Positions 53,536 through 64,000 of a stretch of DNA of 64,000 bases are shown here, in pieces (within the stretch, counting starts at the first letter, position 1; each line of letters opens with the position of its first letter). Both the position numbers and the translations under genes were made by a program. This DNA is from Lytechinus pictus (taxonomy: Eukaryota; Echinodermata; Echinoidea; Temnopleuroida; Toxopneustidae), in the NCBI RefSeq assembly GCF_037042905.1, contig NC_087249.1, positions 9,234,001 through 9,298,000 on the forward strand, given 5' to 3'. The notes under the pieces were generated by a model, which saw nothing but the letters and a program-made list of their open reading frames with translations, ran no database searches and had not been told where the DNA came from.

Positions 53536-55228
53536 TGGGCTCTGGGCTGTGTTTTGACCAAAATGTAGGGTTTGGGTTAGGCTTGTAATAGGGTTTTATG
53601 TTTAGGTTAGGGTTGGGATTAAAGAACTTTAGGGTAGGGTATAGGATTGAAGTTAGTTCAATTGGGGTGTGGAATTTGTAGCGGAGCAATTTTTACTGTC
53701 CAGAGCAAATGTCATGGATTCCCTCTCGAATGATCATGACATCATGAAGTAAGAATAAAGAAAAAAGCTAGGGTTGGACATAGTAAAAGGTTGATTTATT
53801 TCATGGAATTGCCCACCTGCAGTTCTACATATTTACAGTTCTACTGTTTTAGTAACTGGTTCAGGGTTCTTATCAAGGTTTAGTAAAAGGATAATGGGCT
53901 GTACTTACAGCTGATAAATAGGGTCAAGGCAATTAGTAGATTGATTTTTCCCATTAAATATATTGAAAGTTTATTATTTTCTTATGCCTTGGACAATATT
54001 CATAGCCGTATTTTGACCTATAGAGTGATGAAAATATAATTTATTGAAAGAAATGAATTGGCTGAACCCATTTCATACTTCAATATTCTTCAATGAATTT
54101 CTCTCAATGTTGATTGATATTTGAATTATGCTTCAAGAAAGTAACACCTATATTAACTATTTATATTGAAAGCAAATTCCCTTTGACTAGAAATAATGTG
54201 GAGGTATTTATTTAATGGCATTATAATGCATAAATAAAAAGATCCATAAATAACAAAAATAATGTGAAAAATGGAATAGCCATTCATTCTTACTTAGTTT
54301 TAATTAGGATATAAACATCACAATTTGGAAATGTGTTTTATTTTAAGAATCATACATGTAGGTTGAACAACCCCCTTCGTCAGCATCATGTTGTTTTTCA
54401 TGGAAAATCCTGATTCAGGTGCTGCCAGTATAGTCAATCATGGCTTCGTGTTCATTTATGCTTACAGTTAAACATGTTACCAGAAGTGGAAAAATTGAAT
54501 GAACAAAGCAAGTCTGTCAGTGTCCTAGCATTTGAAATGCAGAATGTTTGACTATGTGCAAATGAAATGTAAACAGAACAAAGTGGAAGATATGCAGATG
54601 ACTTTTGCTTCATGATTCTAGAGAGATTTTGTAGTATGTACATGTAGATTTGTTGATAAGAAATTGTAAGTCTAATGAATCAGTACTTTTATCATTTCAT
54701 GTGGATACCACATAGATTGGGGTGTAAAAAAAAAGAATAAGATAAACAAAATAGATCCAAATTGCAGTGACATGTCCAGTAAGTATGGCATGCCAATGGT
54801 ATCAGTAAGACTGAGAAAAAAAAGGAAGATTCATAAAAAAATCCCCCATAGTTTATTGTATAAATATTTCATCGAAAGGGTTAATTCTGTTAACTTGAGA
54901 CTTTTATTTGGTCACCACTTCATTGAGATCGAGAGATAAAGAGAGAGGGGGGGGGGGAGATGAGAGTGAAATCCATATACATGAATTCAAATATGGAATT
55001 GGTGGCCTTATATAGGTTGATGCAATGTAAGTGAATCTTCTTCTTGGTGAAATGCACACCTAGTTCAAAGAAATTCATCATAGTGGTGATGTGTAGTACC
55101 GTAAATCAAAACCCTGTCTAATATGTGCTATCATTAAAATGGAAATTCAAGTAGACTTTTGCTGAGATGAGCGCAGATACATAAATCCTTGCCATCTTTC
55201 AAAATACAGGTTACAATGTCACAAATGT
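53536..55228. other. No gene seen
   Basis: AT-rich, with GA-rich runs at 54,925-54,965. No splice-supported exon or repeat family recognised. Confidence 0.45.
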
Positions 55229-55381
55229 GGAGCGTTGTGGCCCAGTGGATTAGTCTCCGGACTTTGAAACAGAGGGTTTTGGGTTTGAATCCTAGCCATG
55301 GCATAAATTCCTTCATCAAGAAATTTATCCACATTGTGCTGCACTCGACCCAAGTGAGGTGAATGAACGCTTTAGCGCCTG
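55229..55381 (+). mobile_element. tRNA-derived SINE (SURF1-like), 3'-truncated
   Basis: Head with A box TGGCCCAGTGG (about 55,238) and B box GGGTTTGAATCC (55,281-55,292), followed by CATCAAGAAATTTATCCACA and CTGCACTCGACCCAAGTGAG. The wording matches the tRNA-like SINE known from sea urchins (SURF1). This copy ends near TTTAGCGCCTG, where a TTAAAGGAAACC sequence begins (55,382), possibly another MITE. Confidence 0.75.
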
Positions 55382-55749
55382 TTAAAGGAAACCAAAACCC
55401 AAAAAGAAGAGAAGCAATCTTATTGGAAAGAGTAAAACAAAAGGAACAATTTAAAACAAGTTTCATCAAAATCGGTTATGAAATAGGCAAGTTATATGGA
55501 TGTTTGAAAAGTCTTGTACTTTCTATGGGGTTCCTCAAATTGGCAAACATACTTCAAAATGGCTGATCTTTTGTGGACAACCCTCTATTTGTTTTGTACA
55601 CAAATTTTTAGAATTTCCCCTTTATTTTACAGCATTTCACATCTCCTCCTGACCTTGACATATGTGGTGTGAATTATATTTTCCCATGGCATATGTTGTG
55701 CTCAGAATAAGGCAATATGCGACTTAAAACTAATAATACTGGAAACCAG

Positions 55750-56100
55750 TTTAACGTGTAATGAGAATGGTCGAAGCGGTCTTTGAAGCAATCTTCCAAA
55801 CCGGTTTGGAAAACCACCTTGCGATGTATTTTTAAAGATCACTTTGCCTCGTTAAACCTTGTTTGCCTGGTTTTAGCGTGAGGACACAACCGTTCTTCGG
55901 GAAGCGATCTTCGCACCTGTTGTGTGTAGAATGCCTACGCTGCGGTTCAAATTTCGCGCGAAACTGAGAGTGTACCGATAGCAACAAGGTCACTTTCCGT
56001 GAAATAGTTTTGAAAAACACTTTTGGGTGATCAAATGGAACGCTAGCAAAGCGATTTTCCAAACTGGTTTCCTGAACCATTAGATTTTATGACTGTAATG
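55750..56100. repeat. Possible eroded TIR element
   Basis: TTTAACGTGTAATGAGAATG at the left and GACTGTAATGAGAAG at the right. Inside, CAAACCGGTTTGGAAAACCA and TTTTCCAAACTGGTTTCC are inverse-related. GC-richer than its surroundings. Confidence 0.4.
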
Positions 56101-57999
56101 AGAAGTGTCTCTGATTCATCCTCCTACTTGGAAGGACCGAGGTATCATCTTTGTTGATGGATTAATGGTTTCTTTGAAACTAAGACAGAGATCTGGGGAT
56201 AAGTAGAGGTTAATGTTCGCTGAAGTAGGGTGCAGGTTACCCCAAGGCCCAAAGATTTCAAGAATTTCTACGATACTCATTTCATCAAGTAAGCACAGAC
56301 TTGTATTTGACACTCAAACCAATTATACCATGTCTGGAGTGAAGACTAGATGCCCAAGTTTTCTGTGTGGTCAAACAGGGACGTGAGAGGGGGACCTTTG
56401 TAGAGCCAGCCACAGTACATAGGGGATCTAGTCTCACTAATTCAGACTCTGCATTATGCACTATGCGAGATTGCGAAAACCAAGGTTATGTGCCTGCAGA
56501 ATAACATTAATGAATGAGTGTATGTATTTTTTTTTCCGGGGGGGGGGGGGTTATCCAGTGTTGATTTAAGGGATTACATTTCTTTTAATATACATGTATA
56601 TCAAAATTGAAAATCTGTTTTGGTTCTTTACTATTCATGTAAAATTTCTTTGAATTTCATGACATTTATTTTTTTTTTGCTGCCTACATTTTGGATGTCA
56701 AATCTGAAATTCAATTTTAGCTCTCCTCTAGTCTGAAACAAAATTACAGGTTTTCAGAAAAAAAACAGACCATTATTTGAAACGGAAAATCACTGCCCCT
56801 ACATAGGGTTGTGTAAAAAGTCGTCATGGAAACTTTCAAGTAGAATCGATGGATATTCTAGCTGTAATATTGAACAACAGCTTGTCATTGTATACACAAT
56901 AATTAGATTGATCTATGTACTGGTATTGTGATGTGTGTCAATATTTTAACAAAGAAGAAATAGTTGTGGTTGAATAGTTTTGGTTAACCATGCACAGACT
57001 CGTGTAATATGTCCTAATTTACCAAAAATACAATGCAAGGAAATTTTCATGAAATGTTATGATTAGTTATTTCATTTCTGGAAATAGTAACTCTGTATGT
57101 GTGTGTGCATGGGGGGGGGGGGGTGTTTCACACATGCTACTTTCCCCTTTGATCAGTTTTATCTCTTTGTTATTCTCCCTCTTATCCTTCATTTCTCCTC
57201 CCTCATCTTCTTTCACCTCATTCTACTTCTTAATTGCTATGAGTCATTATAATAATGTTATGCCTGACCATTTTATAATGACTTTAAAGCCATTGATTCT
57301 CGAGCCTTCACGGAGGATTATTATATTATTACGCCTACTCAACATAATAGGTTTATCAAATAGGATGATATCCCTTGTGATTCTATTGTTTGGCTGTATT
57401 TTATGTGCATGATTTGCAAATGTATTCAGGTCCAGTATTTTTGTATGCAAAGCCAGAACAACAGTTTCCAATGAACTATGAAGGCATTACACATTTGAAC
57501 AATCTTCAAATAAAGAAAAAAAATGTTTTTGTTAAACCTAGTATTGAAATTAATCCTTATTTTTTAAATAAAATGTGAATACTTCTGTTTTTTGTGATGT
57601 TTGATTACTATATTTATAGCTTTTTACATTGTATAAACATAGCATTATGTATGTGGTGGATTGTATATATTTGGTAATATTATAAATTCCTATTTTTATT
57701 TTACATGTGCTTGTCTGTGCTGTATCAATGTACCGTCCCATTTCAATATCACTCGTGATTAATCTTCTGTTACCCTACCTACAATATGTCTGAAATTTGT
57801 GCGCTTTTTGGAATGGATCTTAGTCAATAGTAGTTGGGTTTTATACTAAATATGATATTTGTGTCTGTGCACAAATCCTCAAAGTGAATTAAGTTTGTTT
57901 GGTTTTTTATTTGTCATTTTCTCTTGTATTGCATATTTATCAGAACTTGTGATGATTGCATTTTTGTGTGTGAATACTTGAGAGAAAGTCAAAGAGGTG
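56101..57999. other. No supportable gene
   Basis: A 65-codon frame on the - strand (56,116-56,313) reads MSIVEILEIFGPWGN and IPRSFQVGG. It is compositionally protein-like but isolated. Runs of G at 56,539 and 57,111. AT-rich elsewhere, with AATAAA near 57,570. Confidence 0.4.
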
Positions 58000-58484
58000 T
58001 TAAAGGAGAAGTTCACCCTGATAAAAAGGTGATTGTAAAAATAGAAAAAATAATGAAATTATTGCCAAAGGTTTGAGAAAATTCCATCAAAGAAAATTTA
58101 TTTGAATTCTTATTATTTGATTTTTGACGTCATATGCGAGCAGCTTTTCTTCATATCGTATGGTAAAAAAATCCATGAAATGTCATTTTCTCAGAAAATT
58201 GAAAAAGGTTTTTACTGTATACCTTCAGTATATCAATAGACAAATCATTTCATACCCGTTCTTACAACGAAAACAAAAATAAGTCATCATAAATCATTAA
58301 AAAATTGAAATGCATTTTATATTACATAACATATGGGTTAGCTGCTCATTTATGACGTCACAAATCCAAAACTTGACATTCTAATAATTTAATATTTAAT
58401 GGATTTTCCTCAAAGCCTTCACCAATATTTTTTTTTTCTGCCATTTTCACAACAAACTTTTCTTCAGGGTGAACCCTCCTTTAA
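58000..58484. mobile_element. TTAA-flanked MITE, 485 bp, AGAAGTTCACCC family
   Basis: TTAAAGGAGAAGTTCACCCT opposite AGGGTGAACCCTCCTTTAA; TTAA on both sides. Inner ATTTGATTTTTGACGTCATA and its degenerate inverse. Non-coding. Confidence 0.88.
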
Positions 58485-58896
58485 CATGGTTAAGTTCATG
58501 TCATTGCATTGTAACCAGGGGTCTGTTTCACACAAATTTTGGTAAAGTTGTGAGTGACTTTGCAATAGACTGAAATATGGCAAGCCAATTCGGCGTATCA
58601 ATCGTATTTAATCACAAATCCATCAGTTGAAATTTGCTGATGTTCATATTATTAACACACATTGCCAATGTAAAGCATTTTAGATGAAAGTATTAGAATA
58701 TTGTCAAATTTAAAAAAAAATCATTTTAGCACTTCATATTGTATTTGTACATACAGCCATGCATATTCTGTTTCAATGTAACTTTATCAGCCTGTCTGTG
58801 CCCCCTTTACCTTTGCAATGCCTCCTTTAAATATATCTTTAAAGCACTCTATAATCATAAGAGAAGTCATTTAAAAAGTCATTAATCCAACTCCAC
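58485..58896. other. No gene; one MITE end
   Basis: GGGGTCTGTTTCACACAAAT near 58,520 looks like the left end of a GGGCCCCGTTTCATAAAG-type element whose other end is not visible. Confidence 0.4.
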
Positions 58897-59112
58897 GGGC
58901 GGATCCAGGATTTTCCAAAGGAGGGGGGGGGGATTTTTACCCGAAAATTTTGACAACCCCCCAAAAAAGTATTCACTACCTAATCGATGTCATTTTGCTC
59001 CATGAACAATTTGACAAGCAAAAAAAAGGTCATCACGCCGATGAATGACATATTTTGAAAAAATAAAATGGGTGCCTCTCAAAGGGGAAGGGGGGGGGGC
59101 TGGATCCGCCAC
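58897..59112. mobile_element. TIR element with GGCGGATCCAG ends and G/C runs
   Basis: GGGCGGATCCAGG at the left, CTGGATCCGCCAC at the right. Inside are long G runs and ATTTTGACAA...TTCACTACC...GTCATTTTG units as at 2,995-3,200. Non-coding. Confidence 0.75.
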
Positions 59113-59844
59113 TGAACTGCCCAACTCTCTTTCATTCCGTGATAACATTAGAGATGCTTGCTTGTGATGTGTCAGATTTCTTGAATACTCGTCAAGTTTT
59201 GATAGTTACGATGGAGTTTCAAAACTAGATGGAATGAAAATTCCAGGAAAAAACTTTTGAACATCAATTATTAAACGTTATATACTTGTACTCTCCACAT
59301 CCTTGCACGCAGACTTAGATGAAACAAGAAAGTACTTCAACCTCTTTCAATTCTGCTTTCAAGAAAGACAACAAAAAATATAGCCTTCCAGTTCCCAAAG
59401 CTTTCATATACTAGTACTTTAACTACGAAGCATGGGCCACTCAGAACCAGAGCTATCTCGAGACCTTAACTGCTCAAATTAATTAACCAGGATGCATTGC
59501 AACATTTTGTCCATTACGTTTCTGTGATATATGCCCTCTAGAATAATACCCTACACATTTGTACCACAACATTGTGCAAAGAAACTAAAGTAATATGAAT
59601 TTAGTATGCTTCCAGTTCTCTCTGCTTTTCAATATGGATCAAAATGACCATCATGGTTTTTAAACCTATAAATTCATAATGTATTCCAATTGTTTATTAA
59701 AACGGCGTCATTGTGAACATAATTAAATGCTTTGTATTAACAAAAAACAAGTGCACAATTAGTTAGCAAGAACGCTTAAAGCATTTCCATTTACTTGATA
59801 AATGGATACAAGACACTGCAAGAGCTCTGTCGATTAAATGCTTG
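59113..59844. other. No gene seen
   Basis: AT-rich sequence. Toward 59,800-59,844, on the - strand, it is the body of the SINE-like sequence whose head follows. Confidence 0.4.
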
Positions 59845-59915
59845 AACACGGGCCGGGGATCGAACCCGGACTTGCAAGCGTCTAATGGCATGTGCTTTCG
59901 ACCACGGCACCTCCA
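59845..59915 (-). mobile_element. tRNA-like SINE head, - strand
   Basis: On the - strand GTGCCGTGGTCGAAAGCAC (A-box region) and GGGTTCGATCCCCGG (B box, perfect T-arm stem) are separated as in a tRNA. The acceptor ends (GGAGGTG and CCCGTGT) do not pair, so a functional tRNA gene is unlikely and a SINE head is the better call. Confidence 0.55.
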
Positions 59916-62430
59916 TTCCCCTCCTTTCCATGCACATCCTCAACCCCCCCCCCTCTCCCACTCTCTCTCTCTATCACCATTCAGCCATCCCATCATGCAG
60001 TGTACATGCCCCAAACGCCCCCTCCACTACTACTCTACCCCAAATTTGCATGTCAGCCGTCTCTGACAGCCACTTGTAGATTTTTGACAACCCTGTCCTC
60101 TTCACAATCATCTGATAAAGAAAGTGGAACCAGCCTTCCAGGAAATCCTCATGACCTTCGCTTTCAACCACTCATCATATTCATAATCGTTAATGATAAC
60201 ATATATTGATTGGTTTATAAGTATCATCATAAATCAATCATTACTATATAGGCTAATCATTACATCACTTTCCGTTTTCAGAATGATATCGTATATGGCT
60301 TGAAAAGGGATCTTAATTAAAACTTAAAATACAATGTTGACTCTTAATCATGAAAATATATCTTTCTGTCAATTAACGAATGGTAATAATTTCCTTAAAA
60401 ACTTGAAAATGTAATTTGATATTAATTTATTTTACAAAATTCGAAATATGAGTTCAAATAAGCAATGTAGTTATAAAATAATATATTTGATATTAAACAT
60501 TTTTTAAATAGATTTTTATATTGAAAAGGGGGTCATTTTAGATTTCAAACACATCCTCCATATTCAACTTTCTTACAAATGTTTGATTGTAAAAATGAAT
60601 GAAGAGTGTTTGTATCTCCTCTATCAAATCAACGCGTGATGAGAGCCCTTAACAATTTAACCAGAAAAAATATGTATTTCAGAACTGTTTATAAAAATTA
60701 ATGAAGAGTAACGTATCAATATGCTAATCAGCAGCTAGAAATATGCGTTTGAAAAATATATATTTTGAGGTCTGTGTTGGAATTCTTGTAAAGAATAAGT
60801 ATATCACTAATCAAAAGTTGGCACGAATATTCATCCTTGGGTAAAAAAAAATGCAAGAATCATTTTCTAAATGAGTTGGAAACTGCATTACCATTGTAAC
60901 ATCATAGGACGGAGGTATTTCCTTCAGTGGTATTCCTTTTCTGCGTCTTTATTCCTTAAGTTTGCCTTTTTTTTGGTTTATTTTTGGTTTTCATTTTCTT
61001 TATTTGCGCTCCCTTTCATTTTTTTGCACCCCCCTGAAAGTTGCGCCCGGGGCACGTGCCCCCCTTGCCCCTCCCTAGATCATGTAGATACGTTACTGTG
61101 TGTAGGCCCATGTTTGCATCAATCATTTACCTTATCGTACGACTGACACCGCCCTTATAATGTCAAGTGTTCCACCAATCGACTTTAAAAATTATCCATC
61201 TATCAAGACAAAGAATTAACTCAGTCAGTCTTCTATCAATTAATCAAATTACTAATCATCTCTGTCAGATGCTACGTGTGATTCTATACCATAGACTCGT
61301 TACCTATCGTCTTCACCTATTGATGTACTTTCATTTTCAAATGAAATACCTTGTTATACTTTTGCCCTACTTTTTTTTAATCCATGTTGCCAACCGATAT
61401 TGGTTTTTGAAGATCGGTGGCGTGATGAGCCCCCAAAAAATATTGCGGGGCCAAACATGGGACAAAAATTCGCGAGCGAGCAAAAAAGATATATACCTTT
61501 TGATACGAACAGCTAATTCTGAGATAGATTTTGACTATTATATTTAGCCAAAAAATATAACACCTAACCTTTCATATTTATTTTCCAGGTTTTTTTCTCG
61601 TTTCTTCAACTTTTGGGGGCAGAGCCTACTTCCTATAATAGCTCTCATTTTATACGTCAGTGCGAAAGACAATACATGTATCGATGATTTTTCCATGAGC
61701 AAATACTGTGTGTTATCGAGACATACTATCCTTTTTTTAAAGAGTGAAAATGTGTTCACTCTTCTAAGTATTTTATTTTTAAAGTGTACATTAGAGGGAA
61801 CTTAGCGTGAATTATGTAGGGCTTAATGGCGCTTGTGAAATGAATTTTTCAGGGTTTCCTCTTGAAACATCATTGCATGCACTAACAGCATAAGCCCCCC
61901 CCCCCCCTCGCCCTACTAAGATTTTTGGCAAAGTTCCACAGTTAAAACTCAATCCCTTAGACATCAGTGACCTTGTCGACAGCCAACGTGTTTAAGTCAA
62001 TGCAGAGTACTTGTCATATTTGTTCATTCATTGAATAAAACAATTATCAAATTGATAGTTCATCACCATGAAAACAGATGTAATTATCGTCAACGAAGTC
62101 CCCCTTTCAGGCTTCAATTTTTAACTAATTAATGCTCCCGGGTTCGATTTGTAATACTTGGTGAAATTCATGCGCAATGAAATGAAACATTTCTCCGAAA
62201 CGGAGTTGACTCGAGACCTGGGAATTAATCCACGAAATTAAACCCTGTGGAGCTCTGATAAAATACATTAGTCATATTTGCCAATTAGTAACAGTAAGGA
62301 AAATATAATAGATTGTGAATAATAAATTAATACACAATGTCGATATCTTTATTGATCATGTACCATTAATTTTCGATGTAATCGTCAACTCAAATCTAAA
62401 AACAGTAAATTTTAATTTTTTTATACAACG
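59916..62430. other. No gene seen
   Basis: AT-rich with C/T tracts at 59,940-59,990 and a C run at 61,896-61,908. 61,015-61,080 (GCACCCCCCTGAAAG, CCCCTCCCTAGATC) resembles the ends of the poly-G/C elements. No exon supported. Confidence 0.45.
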
Positions 62431-62599
62431 CTGTTTACTATATGAACCTTACAGTAGTTGTTTAAACACTTTAAACAAGTGTATTAAATCTTCAACAACA
62501 AAGACTAATTTCTGATACATAATGCTCATTGAAATAATGAAGCATATAGTTGTTTAAACTGTTAAACAATTACTACTGTAAGGTTCATATAGTAAACAA
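62431..62599. mobile_element. Foldback, about 169 bp
   Basis: TGTTTACTATATGAACCTTA and its inverse TAAGGTTCATATAGTAAACA bound the element. Pairing continues through CAGTAGTTGTTTAAAC with a short gap. Non-coding. Confidence 0.82.
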
Positions 62600-62611
62600 G
62601 TATATAAAATC

Positions 62612-62760
62612 TTAAAGGACAAGTCCACCCAAACAAAAAGTTGATATGAATAAAAAGAGAAAAATCCTACAAGCAAAACACTGAAAACTTCATCTAAATC
62701 GGATGTAAAATAAGAAAGTTATGACATTTTAAAGTTTTGCTTAATTTCACTAAACAGTTA
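62612..62760. mobile_element. TTAA-type MITE, truncated copy of the 30,281 family
   Basis: TTAAAGGACAAGTCCACCC start, then AATCGGATGTAAAATAAGAA and AAGTTATGACATTTTAAAG. It stops at AAACAGTTA, where the next element begins and after which the MITE does not resume. Confidence 0.8.
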
Positions 62761-63182
62761 AGGCCACCGCACACCTTACGACCCGACCAGTCGCCGACTG
62801 GCTTGCGACTGGGTGAGGGGAGATGTGACGTCACAGCTCTTGTCAGCTTCGAGTCGCAGACCGGTCAAAGACAAGTCGCAAGGAAAATCGGAAGGATTTG
62901 ACATGTCGAATCCTTATGACTCGATCGCAAGCTCAATCCAAATTCCAGCCAATCAGACAGCAGAGTTGCACGACGCGTATATGATAAACAACGCGCATAC
63001 GCAGTAGTAAACGCATTCTCTTTGTTGTTATGCCAAAAAGCAAAAAGCGCATGCGTGAGTCGCAAATCGGATCGCAAGGTGTGCGGTGTCGTGGCTTATG
63101 ACTACCTTGCGATTCATCTCCCCTCTCTCAGTCGCAAGCCAGTCGCCGACCAGTCGGGTCGTAAGGTGTGCGGTTATGAGGC
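62761..63182. mobile_element. GC-richer TIR element with CCGCACACCTTACGACC ends
   Basis: CCGCACACCTTACGACCCGA with CAGTCG(C)CGACTGGCTTGCGACTG at the left; the inverse at the right ends TCGGGTCGTAAGGTGTGCGG. Subterminal copies of the end (GATCGCAAGGTGTGCGG near 63,070, CAAGTCGCAAG near 62,872) recur inside. The GC content contrasts with its surroundings. No transposase. Confidence 0.85.
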
Positions 63183-63189
63183 GCCGAAT

Positions 63190-64000
63190 GTACCAATATT
63201 ATATAGAACAATTATTTGTTATATAATCATTATTTATTAAATAATAACTATTATTTATATATAATTTACATTTTATTTGTAAATAACTACTATTATATAA
63301 AATATCATTTCTAATTATTTATATATAATTCCAAGTAATACTTCATTATTTGTAAATAATAATAGTTCGACATTCCATTATTTATAAATAATGATTACTT
63401 GTTTTTCATTATTTATAAATAATGATTATTTGTTTTTCATTATTTATAAATAATGATTATTTGTTTTTCATTATTTATAAATAATGATTATTTGTTTTTC
63501 ATTATTTATAAATAATGATTATTTGTTTTTCATTATTTATAAATAATGATTATTTGTTTTTCATTATTTATAAATAATGATTATTTGTTTTTCATTATTT
63601 ACAAATAATGATTATCTGTTTTTCATTATTTATAAATAATGATTATTTGTTTTTCATTATTTATAAATAATTTGTTGAGTTTTCCATTATTTATAAATAA
63701 TGATTATTTGTTAAATAATGAAAACGTCTACTTCATTATTTATAAATAATTTTTTCGAGTGCACCATTATTCTCATTATTTATAAATAATCATTATTTAA
63801 TGTTCGAGTTTTCCATTATTTATAAATAAAGATTATTTGTTAAATAATGAAATATCTACTTCATTATTTATAAATAATAATTTTGTTTCAATATCCCATT
63901 ATTTATAAATAATCATTATTTATAAACAATTTTTACAGTTTGCCATTATATACAAATAATCATTATTTATATACAAATAACCATTATTTATTAAATAATG
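63190..64000. repeat. AT satellite with 31-bp palindromic unit
   Basis: Unit CATTATTTATAAATAATG plus GATTATTTGTTTTT repeats at 31-bp spacing (e.g. 63,407, 63,438, 63,469) for about nine units to about 63,660, with looser variants on both sides to the window end. The 18-base core is a perfect palindrome. Confidence 0.9.

Noticed and set aside
53560..53650. Telomere-like GGGTTAG repeats
   Set aside because: Irregular spacing and few units; not an array.
59845..59915. Functional tRNA gene on the - strand
   Set aside because: The T arm is perfect but the acceptor ends do not match. A SINE head fits better.
63376..63690. CRISPR array
   Set aside because: Regular 31-bp spacing, but the whole unit is repeated with no unique spacers, and the context is eukaryotic.

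Overview
The window looks like nuclear DNA of an echinoderm, most likely a sea urchin. It is AT-rich and intron-bearing, with few genes. It is crowded with short inverted-repeat transposons, tRNA-derived SINEs (one at 55.2 kb resembles the sea urchin SURF1-type SINE) and one complete Ty3/gypsy LTR retrotransposon. Species cannot be fixed from sequence alone, and there is no sign of bacterial or organellar DNA.

Host genes. Two multi-exon genes can be built by hand from splice signals and reading-frame continuity. On the + strand, five coding exons (16,941-18,333; 19,424-19,534; 19,810-19,881; 21,573-21,656; 22,397-22,470) join in a consistent phase. They encode a protein of about 577 residues with a Ski/Sno-type SMAD4-binding zinc module and a C-terminal coiled coil, but without the usual N-terminal Ski/Sno/Dac domain. 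On the - strand, exons at about 9,968-7,894 encode the C-terminal part of an unrecognised protein with repeated GG-x-AFE motifs. That gene has an internal reading-frame break, and its last exon is copied in tandem four times, each extra copy being decayed. The two genes point away from each other. Between them lies an inverted duplication (arms near 11.73-12.00 kb and 13.80-14.75 kb), and each arm carries the same outward-facing splice donor, so the arms are candidate first exons of the pair.

Mobile DNA. The best-defined element is a 9,275-bp LTR retrotransposon (39,267-48,541). It has 557-bp LTRs with one difference seen, a CTTAG target duplication, an intact gag, an intact pol (protease, RT, RNase H, integrase), and a canonical -1 frameshift signal between them. 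Around it are many non-autonomous elements: TTAA-flanked MITEs near 18.4, 30.3, 33.5, 35.1, 58.0 and 62.6 kb; elements with ends resembling GGGCCCCGTTTCATAAAG; foldback elements; a 616-bp tandem repeat at 50.2-51.7 kb; and a 31-bp palindromic AT satellite at the right edge. In several cases one element has inserted in another, and a second copy in this same window shows the empty site.

The rest (about 24.7-30.3, 34.1-38.0, 48.5-50.1, 53.5-55.2, 56.1-58.0 and 59.9-62.4 kb) is intergenic or intronic DNA in which I see no gene I can support.
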